NCBI GenBank assembly: GCA_023515745.1
Contig: JALECJ010000254.1
Span: 124,001 to 188,000, forward strand
Length of the DNA stretch: 64,000 bases
Reading direction: 5' to 3'
Source: Amoeboaphelidium protococcarum
Taxonomy: Eukaryota; Aphelidiomycota; Aphelidea
Shown here: in pieces, positions 23,397-34,834 of the stretch
Position numbering within the stretch: position 1 is the stretch's first letter
How the letters are laid out: every line of letters begins with the position of its first letter
The notes under the pieces: model-generated
Databases searched by the model: none
The model's input: only the letters and a program-made list of their open reading frames with translations
What the model was told of the DNA's origin: nothing
Made by a program: the position numbers and the translations under genes

Positions 23397-25460
23397 TCAA
23401 TCTATCTTTATTGGCACACAAGTCTCTTTAATGCACTATATAATATCTCCAACAAGAGGACCTTCAAAACGATGCTCGAATAATACACCACACTCCATGC
23501 CATTGGTTACTTGTTTAACATCATTCTTGAGGTGTTTGAGTGACTTCAGTGATCCTTCATACACTTTAATATCATTACGCAAAACTCTATACTTGATCGC
23601 TTGAGATTATACAGCACCTGTATCAGATAGAGACGCGTCTAGACTCGAAAGTGACCTGTATAGAGTACCTGTTACAACTTTACATCCGGCAATCACATCC
23701 TTATCCTTGCCAATATTAAAGGTGGCTTGAACACGCGCCTCTCCCACCACATCATACATGTAATCTGGCTTGAGCATACCTGAAATTAACTATTTAACAT
23801 CATCCAAAAGATTGTATATGATTTTATGACTAATTACTGGAATTTAGTGTTACGTTATGTATGCAGACAGCTGCTTTGGCTATGGAAGATTGAATGCAAT
23901 CAGAGCTGGAATAGCTTGAGATTATTATAGTTGAGATCCACTTCTACTAATAAATGAACCGCCACTTTAAGCATTCAATCGAGTATTTTTCATATTCTTT
24001 GTAGCTGCAAGTAAGTCAACATCTGATTGAGTTATCGGACCGACGGCTGAATGCAAAATCTTTATGCTAATCTGTTCATCCGCATTTCTAGCCTTCTTAT
24101 TCGCATTGGCCACCATGGTGTCTAGAGCATATCGCACCGCATCAACTGATCCATATACATCTCCCTTGAGAACTACATTCAGCTCATGGACTTTTTATTA
24201 CGCAGAAACGCCACTATTAATATCAACTCCATTATTGGAGATAGATTACTAATCCTTCTACATCAGTTCTAATTCCTCTTTCAATGCACGAGCTTCACGA
24301 AGACTCTGGTAATATTACGGGCGATTGTTGGTCATTTTCAAACGCTACACCTGCGCAACTTTACGATCATACAGCTATTTCTTATACTCAAAGCTAGAAC
24401 TATCCAATTTATTATTAGAAGCATTCACTGCTTCGGCGGCCATCTTGTCGCGCCTCTACCTTTAAAGATAGCCATCATGCAGCTATTTAGCTTCCTGTTC
24501 CGTAGCCACTTACTATGCACTATCTCCAGCAATAACGTGATCCTAACCAGTCCAAGCACCGATAATCTCAACAGGAGCTGATGGGCCGGCAGATTTGATC
24601 ACTTTAAATTTATCATTGTGCATTGCCCTGATCCGAACCCATGACTTGCCATTAGAGAACACCATAATAGAGCCAGTGGATAATGTGCCTTACTGTACTA
24701 GGATTGTAGCCACCGTTCCCTTACCTTTCACCTGCTTTGATTCCAACACTACTCCCTCACATCTGGCACCGGGATCCGCTTTCAATTCCATAATCTCTGC
24801 CAGAGTCGTAATACATTCCTCCAATCTATCTAAACCATGACCTTTGAGGGCACTAATCTCTGCCACCTAGACATCACCGCCATAGTCTTCTACGACAATA
24901 TCATGGTCCATTAGTTGGCGAAAGATCATGTCCTTCTACCGCTCAATATTTATACCTGGAAGATCACATTTATTCAAAGCGATAATAATCGGAACATGCG
25001 CTGCCTGGGCGTGTTTGATAGCCTCTATGGTGGTAGGAGATACACCATCATTGATAGCCACCATGAGAACGGCAATATCAGTCACCTGAACACCTCTAGC
25101 ACGCATTGATGTGAATAGCTAATGACCGGGAGTATCGACAAACGTAATCTTGGCACCGGACTGTAGATCCACACTGAACGCGCCAATATGCTGTGTAATT
25201 CCACCAGCCTCCGACTTTACAACACTAGTCTTGCGCAAAGTATCCAGCAGAGTAGTCTTTCCAGTATCGATATGTCCTAATATGGTGACGATTGGTGGGC
25301 GCGTTTTCAAGTTACTTTTAGTTTACGCGGCCACTTATGCAAATAGCCTTCCATTTAATTAATTTACAGCAATTTAAACAGAAGCCTTATTCTATAATCT
25401 GTTAAATGAATATCTATTCGAGATTTAAAGACCTCTTGATAACCTGAAGTAGCTCATCAT
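23397..25460 (-). CDS. MTIF2: Mitochondrial translation initiation factor IF-2
   Basis: 687 residues, intronless. N-terminus is a basic, Ser/Asn/Arg-rich presequence ([17 protein letters not shown]). The GTPase domain has [34 protein letters not shown] and SALKGHG. Downstream are the IF-2 domain II beta barrel, a helical linker and the C-terminal tRNA-binding barrel ending with [11 protein letters not shown]...[14 protein letters not shown]. mtIF-2 joins fMet-tRNA to the mitoribosome. It shows the cell has a translating mitochondrion. The second of two tandem ATGs could also be used. The 161 bp to prefoldin 2 hold nothing obvious. Confidence 0.93.
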
Positions 25461-25618
25461 TTTTAACGCAGCACTTTAATAACCAACAATCAAAGCTTAA
25501 GAAAGAGACAAATCAACGCAAAATTTCTATTCAAGGTACTTCATAAAATGTCTCAAGTATTCGCTTTAATCTAAATGTATATGAAATCAAGATATTCACA
25601 ATAATAGCGATAACAGTA

Positions 25619-26926
25619 TCAATGAGAATGGCCACCAGAGAGGATTATAGGTACAAACATTCCAATCAAGACTAGAATAATGTTCCACCATTTAGACTAT
25701 CGCGTTCGCTGATTAATGTTATTATTATTGTTACTTGAATTATTCTATTAATGATCCGCTGCTGAGGTAATAACTCCATCGCTGTGATCATTCGTAAATA
25801 TCTCCGGTAGAATATGAACACAGGACACGTATAGAAATGATCCACCACTGACAAGCAGGAGAGATCCCGTGAGATTGGACATGCAAGAAGCCGCTTATCG
25901 ATCACCAGAATGCTTGGTAAATATGGATTATAATCGTATACTTTGATACAACTACTAGACTATGAAAGTCACCATACACGACAGCGAAGGCATCGCAGTG
26001 AATAACAACATCCACTACTTGATTCTCCGCCTCCCCAGCTAATATTTATCCATAAGAATAGCAGTGAGTGCAAATGCAGATGGAGCTTTATGAAGAAGAA
26101 TGGCTAGGAATATTACAAAAGTCAATTGATCAGAATCTGATAATGTCGACACTCCCATAGCAATACCATCAGATGCACAATGGATCAACATTCCGATCAT
26201 CATTGAAGATGGATTCATTTTATGATCCACACGTGAATGTTATGTCTATTAATGCTGCTTTTAAGAACTTGCAGAAATAACATTTGCCAATTCTAAACCA
26301 TGATCCTCATCATCCATCTCTTTAAAGCCATTATTTAATGATCGCTTATTGACTAGGGGAATCTATGAGCGATTTTGATTATCGTCCACAGAGTGATGGT
26401 GATAATGTTGATAATGATGCTCATGCGACGTGCTCTAATCCACGATGAACATTACAGCAAACCCAATCAGTAGACTCATACCAACAGTGAAGCTCTTATT
26501 ATCCTTATGATCGCTACCATGTTTATGTTCATCATTCTCCTGATTATCCATTGCATCATAGTCTCGCTTCTATCGAGATACATCATGATTGTCATCGTCG
26601 TCGTTGATTTTAGGATTCGCTAATTATGTTCTATTAGTACTTCGACTACTTTATTATCTATCTTTATTATTTTTATTCGCAACTCGTGAATTACTGTTAA
26701 AAGCAGCAGTAGATTCCGCAGGCAGTGACGAGCAATTTTCATATAGAGCATCCACGCCTTCAGGTATGACGATGAGGAGAGCAGTTCCCACCAAGAGACC
26801 ACCGCTGACAGCAGAGAGCTATTTCATGTACTTGTCTTGGATCTAAATCATTAGAGGGAGCTGCGATGCAAAGTATGACAGCAGAAAAGTTACCAGATTT
26901 AATGCAAAGAATATACCAAATTCCAT
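25619..26926 (-). CDS. SLC39A9: ZIP-family zinc transporter (SLC39A9-like)
   Basis: 435 residues with about eight membrane segments: first at 1-20, then SGGLLVGTALLIVIPEG, SMMIGMLIHCASDGIAMG, VIFLAILLHKAPSAFALTAIL, and later WWNIILVLIGMFVPIIL near the end. Signature metal-site motifs HCASDG and HKAPS match ZIP9-type transporters, and GGSFLYVSCVHILPE lies in TM6-7. The big loop between TM2 and TM4 is His/Asp-rich (HEHHYQHYHHH), typical of zinc sensing or delivery. Ends GGHSH. ZIP9 moves zinc from the Golgi or outside into the cytosol. Confidence 0.9.
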
Positions 26927-27303
26927 TCTTGATATTTATATAATTTATCTACCTCTTTATTGTATATTTAAAATATAAACCAATCGCTGGCAAAACAATG
27001 CAAGAACTGAAGAGGGAAAAGCGAAACTGGCTCTATAAACGTCAACAAGTCGCGACCATTATCGCTGAGTTTAGTAGCAATTTATATTGATACTTTTAAA
27101 TCTAGTCTACAGTATTATAAGATTATTAGATTTGATTTCTATCTTTAAAGCGGACTGTAAATTGACAGATTGTGACAACAAAAAATATAAGCATAGCTGC
27201 ACTGATCGAATTAACAAAGTAAACTAAAAAAAGTCTATACGATATTCAAAAATGTGACTTTTAGTAATATTTATTCAGCATACTATGATTTATAATAATC
27301 TGA
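26927..27303. other. Intergenic, no gene seen
   Basis: 377 bp between the ZIP start and the end of UBA4. AT-rich, no protein-like ORF, hairpin or repeat noticed. It carries the ZIP promoter region. Confidence 0.5.
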
Positions 27304-28563
27304 TCAATATATTGGCATCTTGTCATCGAGGCAGTTAGCGTACTAAGTAATTCCGCCAACTATATCCTTCACATTGGTGTAGCCAAGTTTCTTCAACTGC
27401 AATACGCCCTTCTATGACGCGTTTCCTCGTCGACAAATCACATAAATTAACTCATCCTTCTTTATATCATGATTAGATAAGATTTAATCATTATTTAACT
27501 AAGATAGAGGAATGTTGATAGCATCCGGTAGCGAGACAATCTAATACTGCAGTTCGTCTCGAACATCAATCAATCTATGTGCAGCACCGTTACGCTGTAT
27601 AGCTTCGTACTCTTGCACAGTTATTCTATCTTATTCAGATAACAATTTAAGCGACTTGGATTTATCGCAAGATTTCTATCCACAAAACTACTCATAATCA
27701 GGTAAATTATCCGCTGTGATGGTTGGATTGTCTCCACACACTGAACAGTCAGGCTTCTTCTTACGCAACTGGATCACCTTGAAAGAGTTCACAAAAGCAT
27801 TATACAGAAGCATTTTACCAGCCATTATATCGCAATTCTTGGTCGCTTACTATTATTATACTTATTTGGAAGCAGAAGAACCGTTACAAGTGCTAGTCAA
27901 GGCGTGATGTCTCTGTATGAGAATCTTGACAACTTCTGTGGCCTACATTGATCCTAAAGTACCAACGAGAGAGCCAATAACTCCACCATCAGCACAATTT
28001 ACAACAGCACCAGCGAAAGGTGGTTCAGGGAATAAGCATCTATAACATGGCGAATCATTGTAATTGTACACTGTGAGTTGACCTTCAGTTCTCAAGGCAG
28101 ATGCCGCTACCAGCGGTTTACCTGTGAGAACACACGCGTCATTCAACAAATACCTAGTGGGTGCATTATCGAGACAGTCTACGACCACGTCAAATTACTT
28201 TACGATTTCCACGGCATTCTCTCTTGATAGCTAACAATTGAACTGGATGGTGCGGCAATCTGAATTAAGATCAGCGATAAATTGACTGGCAGATTCCACT
28301 TTATTCAATCCAACACCAGATTCTTTGTGCAGCACCTAACGATGCAAATTAGACTCCTCCACCACGTCATAGTCCAGTAGTCCTAGTGTGCCAACACCTG
28401 CAGCCGCGAGATACATGGCGCACGGACATCCCAGTCCTCCCATACCGACCAATAACACTTTACCACCGATCAGAGCCTACTGACCAGCGACGCCAATCTC
28501 TTTCATGAGTAAATGGCGCGAATACCTCATCACCTATCTCTTATTTAACTAATCACTATTCAT
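27304..28563 (-). CDS. UBA4: E1-like adenylyl/sulfurtransferase UBA4/MOCS3
   Basis: 419 residues. N-terminal ThiF/MoeB adenylylation domain: [12 protein letters not shown], nucleotide loop [38 protein letters not shown], a CRCLFP-like Cys pair ([10 protein letters not shown]) and NCADGGVIG. Zinc-knuckle Cys recur (CSVCG). A C-terminal rhodanese domain follows with active-site loop [11 protein letters not shown]4 activates Urm1 and passes sulfur for tRNA wobble-uridine thiolation, and in many organisms for molybdenum cofactor. Length matches yeast Uba4. No intron. Confidence 0.95.
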
Positions 28564-29058
28564 TGTAATAATTAATAAAAGAACTGCTTTATCTTATATT
28601 TGGTTTGTAATCAAATAAAACTATCAGAATCGAGTCGCCCCGGTGGATCAGTGAAAATTTAGCAGATCACGATTTAACGCGTTTTTAACCGCGTTTTGAT
28701 TTCAACAAGGCTGAAACTGAACAAAAACGGACTTAACATTAGAGTTATTATGAACGCTACTGTACCGTTTGCCAGGGCTTATTATCTCCATCGTCTCGTA
28801 GATATCTCATTTGCTACCATGCTCGGTGACCCATCTAACTGTCCCTCGCGTAACGTCAAGGACGATTGTTTTCAGGATTCAAGTGACATGAAAACATGAT
28901 AAAAGTCAACTGTTACAGTATTGAATAGTAAAGTTTTATTATTATTGAGAATGAACAATTTAATCATCATCAATACTATTATTATATACATGGACACAAG
29001 TTGGAGCGATAAACAAAAGCAAACACGCGAATGCTAAAGCAATCACTCACTCATTCAC
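28564..29058. other. Intergenic, only a doubtful 49-codon ORF
   Basis: A plus-strand ATG at 28750 opens 49 codons (MNATVPFARAYYLHRLV) ending at 28899; nothing supports it as a gene. The rest is AT-rich 5' DNA of UBA4 and 3' DNA of the neighbouring secreted-protein gene. ACGCGT and CCGCGT sit close together near 28680. Confidence 0.4.
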
Positions 29059-29433
29059 TCATTGAGTGCGGCATGGCTCTTTTCCTTTCCATTGCTCATT
29101 GCCACCCTTACCATCTTTGTCGCCTTTCTTATCTCCGTCTTTACTGCCTTTGCGATCTTTGCATTTGCCACCGACACTTCTCTTACACCTACGACCTCTC
29201 TTGCCCTTACCATCACCATCTTTTGGGCCTTTGCCATCTTCACCCTTTTTACCCTTACCATCTCCGTCTTTTTTACCTTCGCATTTACCATTGTTACCAC
29301 ACCCAGGAGCTCCATCTGGCTTCTAACCACCCTTGCCTTTATCAACATCACCACCCTTTGGCGCGGTCGGAATGGCCAGCACTGCCGCCTGAAACAACAC
29401 AAACACTACCAAAATCAGAAATAATACTTTCAT
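29059..29433 (-). CDS. Secreted Lys/Gly/Asp-rich low-complexity protein
   Basis: 124 residues. A textbook signal peptide (MKVLFLILVVFVLFQAAVLA) precedes a mature chain made almost entirely of G, K and D in KGKDGDGKG-like runs, with four to five scattered Cys (GCGNNGKCEG, RRCKRS, GGKCKD, PCRTQ). The RGRRCKRS stretch could be a proprotein-convertase site. The design (secreted, basic, disordered, Cys pairs) recalls wall or matrix proteins, or processed peptides; no homologue recognised. Only one TAG (Gln). Confidence 0.65.
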
Positions 29434-29935
29434 TTTCAAATTTAGTCACTATAGTTATTATTATTAAACAATTTATAATTAGTACAATGAAGAAAAGAAA
29501 AGATCTAATCGAGATTCCAATTTACTCGCACTCCAGTGTGCTACACCATTGCCACTTTGTGACTGGATCAATGTAGTTGTGCTACTCAACGGGCGAATCA
29601 GCTGGAAGATCTGGCACAGGCTAAATTGCTTGGCGTATAACAAATTTATTTGTGACTCAAAATTAATTAATTTACACAATACGTGATATACCTAGATTAA
29701 AATAAGACAGAAGTCTAACAACGCTGAACTATTACACTAAAGCGACGGCGGTGCAGTGCTTATTTCCGGCAGTGTACTCGCTGTCGTTCTATCTCAGAGA
29801 CGCGTTATTTCTATGTTTGATCAATTTTCCCACATTTTCTCTTTTTACACAACTGCTGTAAACTAATCTATCTACATATCTTCGGTTGATATTCAATAAG
29901 TCAATTTCGTTTTAAATATCAAAACCGTCATTGAA
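29434..29935. other. Intergenic, no gene seen
   Basis: About 500 bp separating two divergent genes. Short open stretches exist on both strands, but none has a good ATG, domain or composition. No tRNA cloverleaf could be drawn by eye. Confidence 0.45.
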
Positions 29936-31336
29936 ATGCAGTATAGACATACGAGCGATCCAGCGACGGCGTAAATGTACAGCTGCGTGTCTTGTAATCT
30001 CAAGTTTGCTGATGCCGTGACATAGAAATCACACTATCAGTCTGATTTCCACCGATACAATTTGAAGAGAAAGGTGGCCGGTCTGCCTATCGTGTCTGCT
30101 GCTGAGTATAATGCGCGTCTCATCGCAGTACAGTAGTAGTAGAAGTTGGACACTGAGCAAAAGATGTCTGGCTAGGCGTGGCACTGTCAGGTTTGCAAGA
30201 AGCACTTTAGCTCTGAGAATGCTTACAATAGTCATATGGTGAGTAGAAAGCATATGGATATGATGAAGCGATAGAATGCCGCTGATTTATAGAGTGATGT
30301 AAATGCTCATAATGACGAGGTTGCTGATGAACAAGACGCGTCCGAAGTGATGGATGGCTCTGTTAAAGCTCTGATGGAATCGGAGATGCTTCAATTGTTG
30401 AAAGCTGATTCATTTAGAGGCAAGAGTTATCATTCGAAGGTGGTTGGCGCAACTTCTGAAGATTAAATCCAGACATTGCTTGATGATAAAGTGAAGGAAG
30501 CATTAAAGTTGGACGTTGACCATTTTTGTCTTTTCTGTTGCCATTATTCCGAGAGTCTGGATGAGAATTTGCTGCATATGGAACACAAGCATTCATTCTA
30601 CGTCCCTAATAGAGCACAGTTACGCGATGTATTTGAGTAGTCTACTGGACTGAGATCGTTGCTCCAATTTTTGGCTGATATGATCACTGAGAGGAACATG
30701 TGCTTGTACTGCCAGACTAGCGGAAAGACCTTCTGGACCATTGAGAGTGTGCGCAATCACATGGCCAGTGCTGGTCATTGTAAGATTAGCACCGATGATA
30801 TTGACTTTGTGGATGAGATTGCCCAATTTTATGATTTTGGATAGGATGATGATGAAGAAGGAGAGGATGGTTGGGAAGATGTGGATGATCGCGATTCCTA
30901 GTCTGTAGTCAGTGATAACAATGCTATGGAGGTTGATTAGGCATCTGAAAATTCTTTGATGATTGTTAAAGGGGAGCGATAACATCAACAGCTGTCAAAA
31001 GTCGATAATCGTGATGAATATGATTAGGGAGATGTTGATGAAGATGCTGCAGAGTGGAAACTGCCTAGTGGCAAATCCATTGGACATCGCTCTCTGATGA
31101 GATATTACAAGCAGAGATTTCATGACACTGATGGTGGTTCGCGCAGATCAGGTCGACATGACCAGGATAGTAGTAGTCGTCAATTAGTTAGAACTGAAGA
31201 GTGGTTCAAGGAGCGTCGCAAGATGCAGAAGGATGTGGTACGTGCCAAAAAGTATCAACATGACAAGGTGGACCTGCGTTTTGCTATTAGATCATTCAAA
31301 CTGGTCAAGCACTTTCGCCCTCAGGTTGATTTCTGA
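29936..31336 (+). CDS. REI1: REI1/ZNF622 60S-subunit biogenesis zinc-finger protein
   Basis: 466 residues, intronless. Four C2H2-type fingers in REI1 order: CVSCNLKFADAVTQKSHYQSDFHRYN, CQVCKKHFSSENAYNSHMVSRKH (each quoted within limits), CLFCCHYSESLDENLLHMEHKH and CLYCQTSGKTFWTIESVRNHM. An acidic stretch and the C-terminal LPSGKSIGHRSLMRYYKQRF block are family hallmarks. REI1 acts in the cytoplasm to release Arx1 and mature the 60S subunit. Many linker Gln are TAG. Confidence 0.93.
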
Positions 31337-31556
31337 TACTCTCATATTCTACCACGGTGGATTTTAATCATCAATTGATTGTTATTGATAATCCTCGCTG
31401 AAATGAGTTTTGATTGACAAAGAATAGCACCAAGATTTTAAAAAACTTGAATTATAGTAGCTAATATTATTCCCTTGTACCTCACACATAACTATTTGAT
31501 ATTACTTTTCTTTTACTGCACCAACTTTATATATAAACCTCCAGCCATTTACTTCT

Positions 31557-32788
31557 TCACTTCTTTGGAGGATTAACGTAAGCTGGCGCCTATTTCTTCA
31601 AAGGCAACTTTCTGCCACCCTTTTCATCTTCATCACCACTCAGATGAGGATTAGACTTTCTGGTATGAGCTTCCTTCCCACTAGCACCAACAGGAGACAG
31701 ATGGGACTAATTCAGCGATGATGAACCAGGAGTACCAGAGCCAGATGACTTCAGATTCATACCCAGCTCTTGCTCGTTCCAATCATAGCGACTCTTGAAG
31801 AACGGATTGGTATTCTCCACAGTCTGAGACTATGAGTAACCTCTACTGAAATCATCACTCGTGTAAGAGCCACCCTGATTACGCTAGAACTAAGTTGGGT
31901 TATACTTGTAGCCAACGGGAACAGAAGAACCATCACCCGTGCTTCTCTCCTTCTTATAGAACCTGTCATGGATCTACCACCACAGCTTCAGGAACTCTTC
32001 ACTAGTCTAGATATTTCCATGCACCACTGGCGTACCATCTGGATTTCTGTCAAAGTTCCAAGGCTTGGAATCACCAAGGAAATGCACCACCTTGACATCA
32101 CTGCGGAATCTATGAAATGCTGGAACATACGAGTACAGAGCACAGAATCCGACATTGAACAGGAAGGGAATACGCGCCCAGTCTTTAAAGTAGTCATTCA
32201 GCAGGCCCTGATCTCCACCATCAAAACTACCTTGACTCTCGGCGAATTTGATCAAATTTTCAAAAGTCTCCTTGGACGGCTTGGCAACAAAGACGCCACT
32301 ATTGAAGCAGTCGGGCCATCCCATGTCTGGAGCTGCAGCAACACCGCTTCCATTACCGGACAGCTGATAGTCAGTGAAGAGGTTGTCAATATTCTTGAGC
32401 ACAAGAGTGTCCGCGTCCATGAACACAACCTTGTCAAAGTTGACCAAGTTCCAGATGTGGAGTTTAGTGTAAGTGTACGCCAGCTCCGGACGACCGAGAA
32501 CTTTCAGATTGTCCAGAGAGCTAGACTTTAGAGAGTCAACAGTGATGACTTGATTAAACACAGCCTTTAACTCTTCTTAACTACCCGCGCTAATGTTACC
32601 GGTGATCATTGCCACCAACTACCGTGTAGTACCGACTGCTCTTAGAGATTGTGCCAGAACCAAAGCACCAATAACGTAATCCTCTCTACATATACATATA
32701 TTGCGAGTTTATTCAAAAACTTTCATTGAACGAAATATATAAATTACGTTGTGACTAGAGTAACAAACGCTTCCAAATTGTTCACCAT
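31557..32788 (-). CDS. GYG: Glycogenin-like GT8 glucosyltransferase
   Basis: 389 residues from exon 32748-32788 and exon 31557-32685, split by a 62-nt GTAATT...ATGTAG intron after MVNNLEAFVTLVTT. GT8 features: EDYVIGALVLAQSL, nucleotide-sugar DxD in VVFMDADTLVL, FNSGVFVAKPS, GGDQGLLNDYF and HFLGDSKPW. These match glycogenin or starch-initiation proteins, which self-glucosylate to prime glycogen; the acceptor tyrosine is not certain. The last 120 residues are low-complexity, basic and Pro-rich. Another GT8 specificity remains possible. Confidence 0.88.
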
Positions 32789-33314
32789 ATTTATCAGATG
32801 TGTGTATATGTGTAATATAGTAGTTAATCAGTATTGAAGTGACTCGATCGATTTTCTTTTTCGAATAACGACGACGTTCTCTCTCACTCAAGGCGATAAA
32901 ATATTCGGAAAGACGCGCGCCACGAGCGATTCATTTTGTGCGAACGGCCTCTCACATTCTTCCTTTCACTCTCTCTTGATCTTTCTTGTTGCGTCGCCCA
33001 CTTCTATCCCACAAACTCGTTTCGCCTATTATAAATTGTACTGCTTGTAATTTCCCTAACACGCGAAAATGGCTGGGCAATCTGGTCCCGAATTTCCCGC
33101 GATCGTTTGTTTCACAGCTTAAAACGGAATACTGAGGTTGTCAACTTTGTTTCTCTTTCATCATCATCATCATCATCAACTTTGATTACGATACATCATC
33201 TTCATTATATGGATCTAAAGAAGAACGTCTTTGTCAAGGTTGATTTCAGTGAATTGTTACATGCTCGTAGTAAGAATCAGAACGAGTGTATGAAATACTG
33301 CAGTCTAATGTACA
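32789..33314. other. Glycogenin upstream DNA and out-of-frame start of the recombinase
   Basis: From about 33107 an open frame reads through a Ser run and MDLKKNVFVKVDFSELLHARSKNQ up to 33332, one frame off the recombinase ORF that begins at 33315. It is probably the original N-terminal part of that gene, displaced by a +1 frameshift or an unseen intron. Confidence 0.35.
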
Positions 33315-34232
33315 ATGAGGCAAAAGTTTCGTGATCTTTTGGTTAAAGCAGAAGACTGTCTGGATGAAGATTGGCACAGATCACAGATATATGGAGAGCA
33401 AGTAGACACTTGCAATTCAATTTGGCACCTTCTTTTGGCCGTGCACAAATAAGACTGTGATGGTTTCAAAGCAGGCAGTCTCAAAACTGGATTTCGTGCA
33501 TTGACGCGTTCCTTGAAGTTGGATGTCCCTGAGGCTTAGGCTGATTTTAATAATGACCCGATACTAGGTACAATTGAAGACGTTGTATCTAGCAAAATGC
33601 AAGAATTGTAAGCTGCTGGTAATGGAGATCGTGACTAGGCTCGCGTTTTATCAGATGATGAAGTTTTGGCAATCATTGAGTCTTTCGATCCAGATACACC
33701 TGGAGGATTACTGAGACTGGTGGTGTTTTATCTGAGTCTGTTTTGTGCCTTACGTGGTTGTCAGCACGTCACTATTAAGCGTCAGTTCTTAACGAGACAT
33801 ATTATTGACAAATTAATCGATAGTATTGACATGCCGTTAGTCTCCAAACCTCTGTAGAGTCTAAACAACGTCTAAGCATGTAGTAATCCTCTTCCTCGTA
33901 TTCAAGCCTCTCGTCAGAGCTCTAAACTATCTTTAAATGCAACTCGTTTTCTTTAGCGCTAAGATTACTGATTATGGCTCTATTGCTCACCAACATCCTC
34001 AAATGTAAGGCCCTGGCCCTTTTTGGCTCAAGATGAAATGTTTAATGGTGAAGACTTTGTTACTGGCCCTATTCGCAGAACCTCTAAAAAGTCAAGATCT
34101 AATGGCACTGTAAATCGTCTATCTAATGTCCATTATCAAAACAGGAACAGTATACAAGATCATACCAACACCAAAAATATCTATGCTGGTCAAAATAACA
34201 GTTATCATTTCCATATCCATTATGACAAATGA
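33315..34232 (+). pseudogene. Crypton/DUF3504-type tyrosine recombinase, degenerate
   Basis: Frame 33315-33971 (218 codons) shows the N-terminal half of a Crypton-like tyrosine recombinase: TGFRALTRSLKL, IEDVVSSKMQEL, and the first catalytic Arg region LSLFCALRGCQHVTI. An in-frame TGA at 33969 interrupts it; the same frame then continues to 34230 ending in NNSYHFHIHYDK. The C-terminal catalytic block (second Arg, His, nucleophile Tyr) is not seen, and the N-terminus seems shifted out of frame. DUF3504 domains occur in Cryptons and in domesticated host genes. Low-level decay argues for a dead element. Confidence 0.6.
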
Positions 34233-34834
34233 AAAGCACTGGGTCTTTTAACTAGGTTGCGATGCGGACGATTGACAGACTGAACGTGGACACAAAATAA
34301 AATCAATGAGAAGTATGCATTGCCGTAGGAATTTTCGCTTAGAGTCTGGGAAATTAGTGGGTAACCAGCCGCTTCAGCAGAGGGCATCCCGTTTATCGCA
34401 GTCACGAGCGCTCAAATTACCAATTGTCACTCCCAGGGTCGTTCCAATTCACAGTTTAAGCTAATTGCACTCACTACGCTCGAGCAATTAATGTTCACTA
34501 TTACACTCTCTTCGCTATTACACTCTCTTCGCTCGAGTAATAGTTCAGTGCGAAATCTTCATTCGCTCCGCTCATTCAGATTTCTGAAACAAAAGGTGGC
34601 GCTCGCGGGCGATTTCACGGGAATTGCCCGCTGACGCGGCCAATTACCCATTATTATTACGCGTGTCATGTTCGACTCTCCCCCAATTAATATTGTAATT
34701 TTATTTTGTCAGGTTCGATTCATCTAGTCAGTGGACGCGTTCGACTTTTGCCATTAGCTGGGCGGATTTTATCTTTGTTTCAATACTGTTCCATGGTGTG
34801 ACTTGAGGCGTAATGTCGCTCTCACTGTCTATTC
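34233..34834. other. Non-coding gap carrying the hairpin cluster
   Basis: Between the broken recombinase and the ATPase gene. GC content rises around 34590-34670, unlike neighbours. Apart from the hairpins no gene is visible; the last 150 bp likely hold the ATPase promoter. Confidence 0.5.
34464..34631. repeat. Cluster of hairpins with a shared CTCGAG-type core
   Basis: Four inverted repeats in 170 bp: 34464-34488 (ATTGC...GCAAT), 34517-34541 (ATTAC...GTAAT arms), 34552-34584 (GAAATCT...AGATTTC) and 34605-34631 (GCGGGC...GCCCGC). Loops share CACTC/CGCTC-type sequence. Before the second hairpin its left 17 bp are duplicated in tandem (34500-34516 and 34517-34533). No coding potential. Confidence 0.7.

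Noticed and set aside
28600-28700. Possible tRNA-like stretch with GGTGGATCAGTG
   Set aside because: No cloverleaf with acceptor stem and T-loop could be drawn; no tRNA, rRNA or CRISPR array was recognised anywhere in the window.
28750-28899. 49-codon plus-strand ORF
   Set aside because: Too short, with no composition bias or neighbour context to support it.
29031-29576. Long plus-strand frames (Phe/Leu/Tyr/His-rich) opposite the secreted GKD protein
   Set aside because: They are the antisense of the low-complexity coding sequence; the minus strand has a clear signal peptide.
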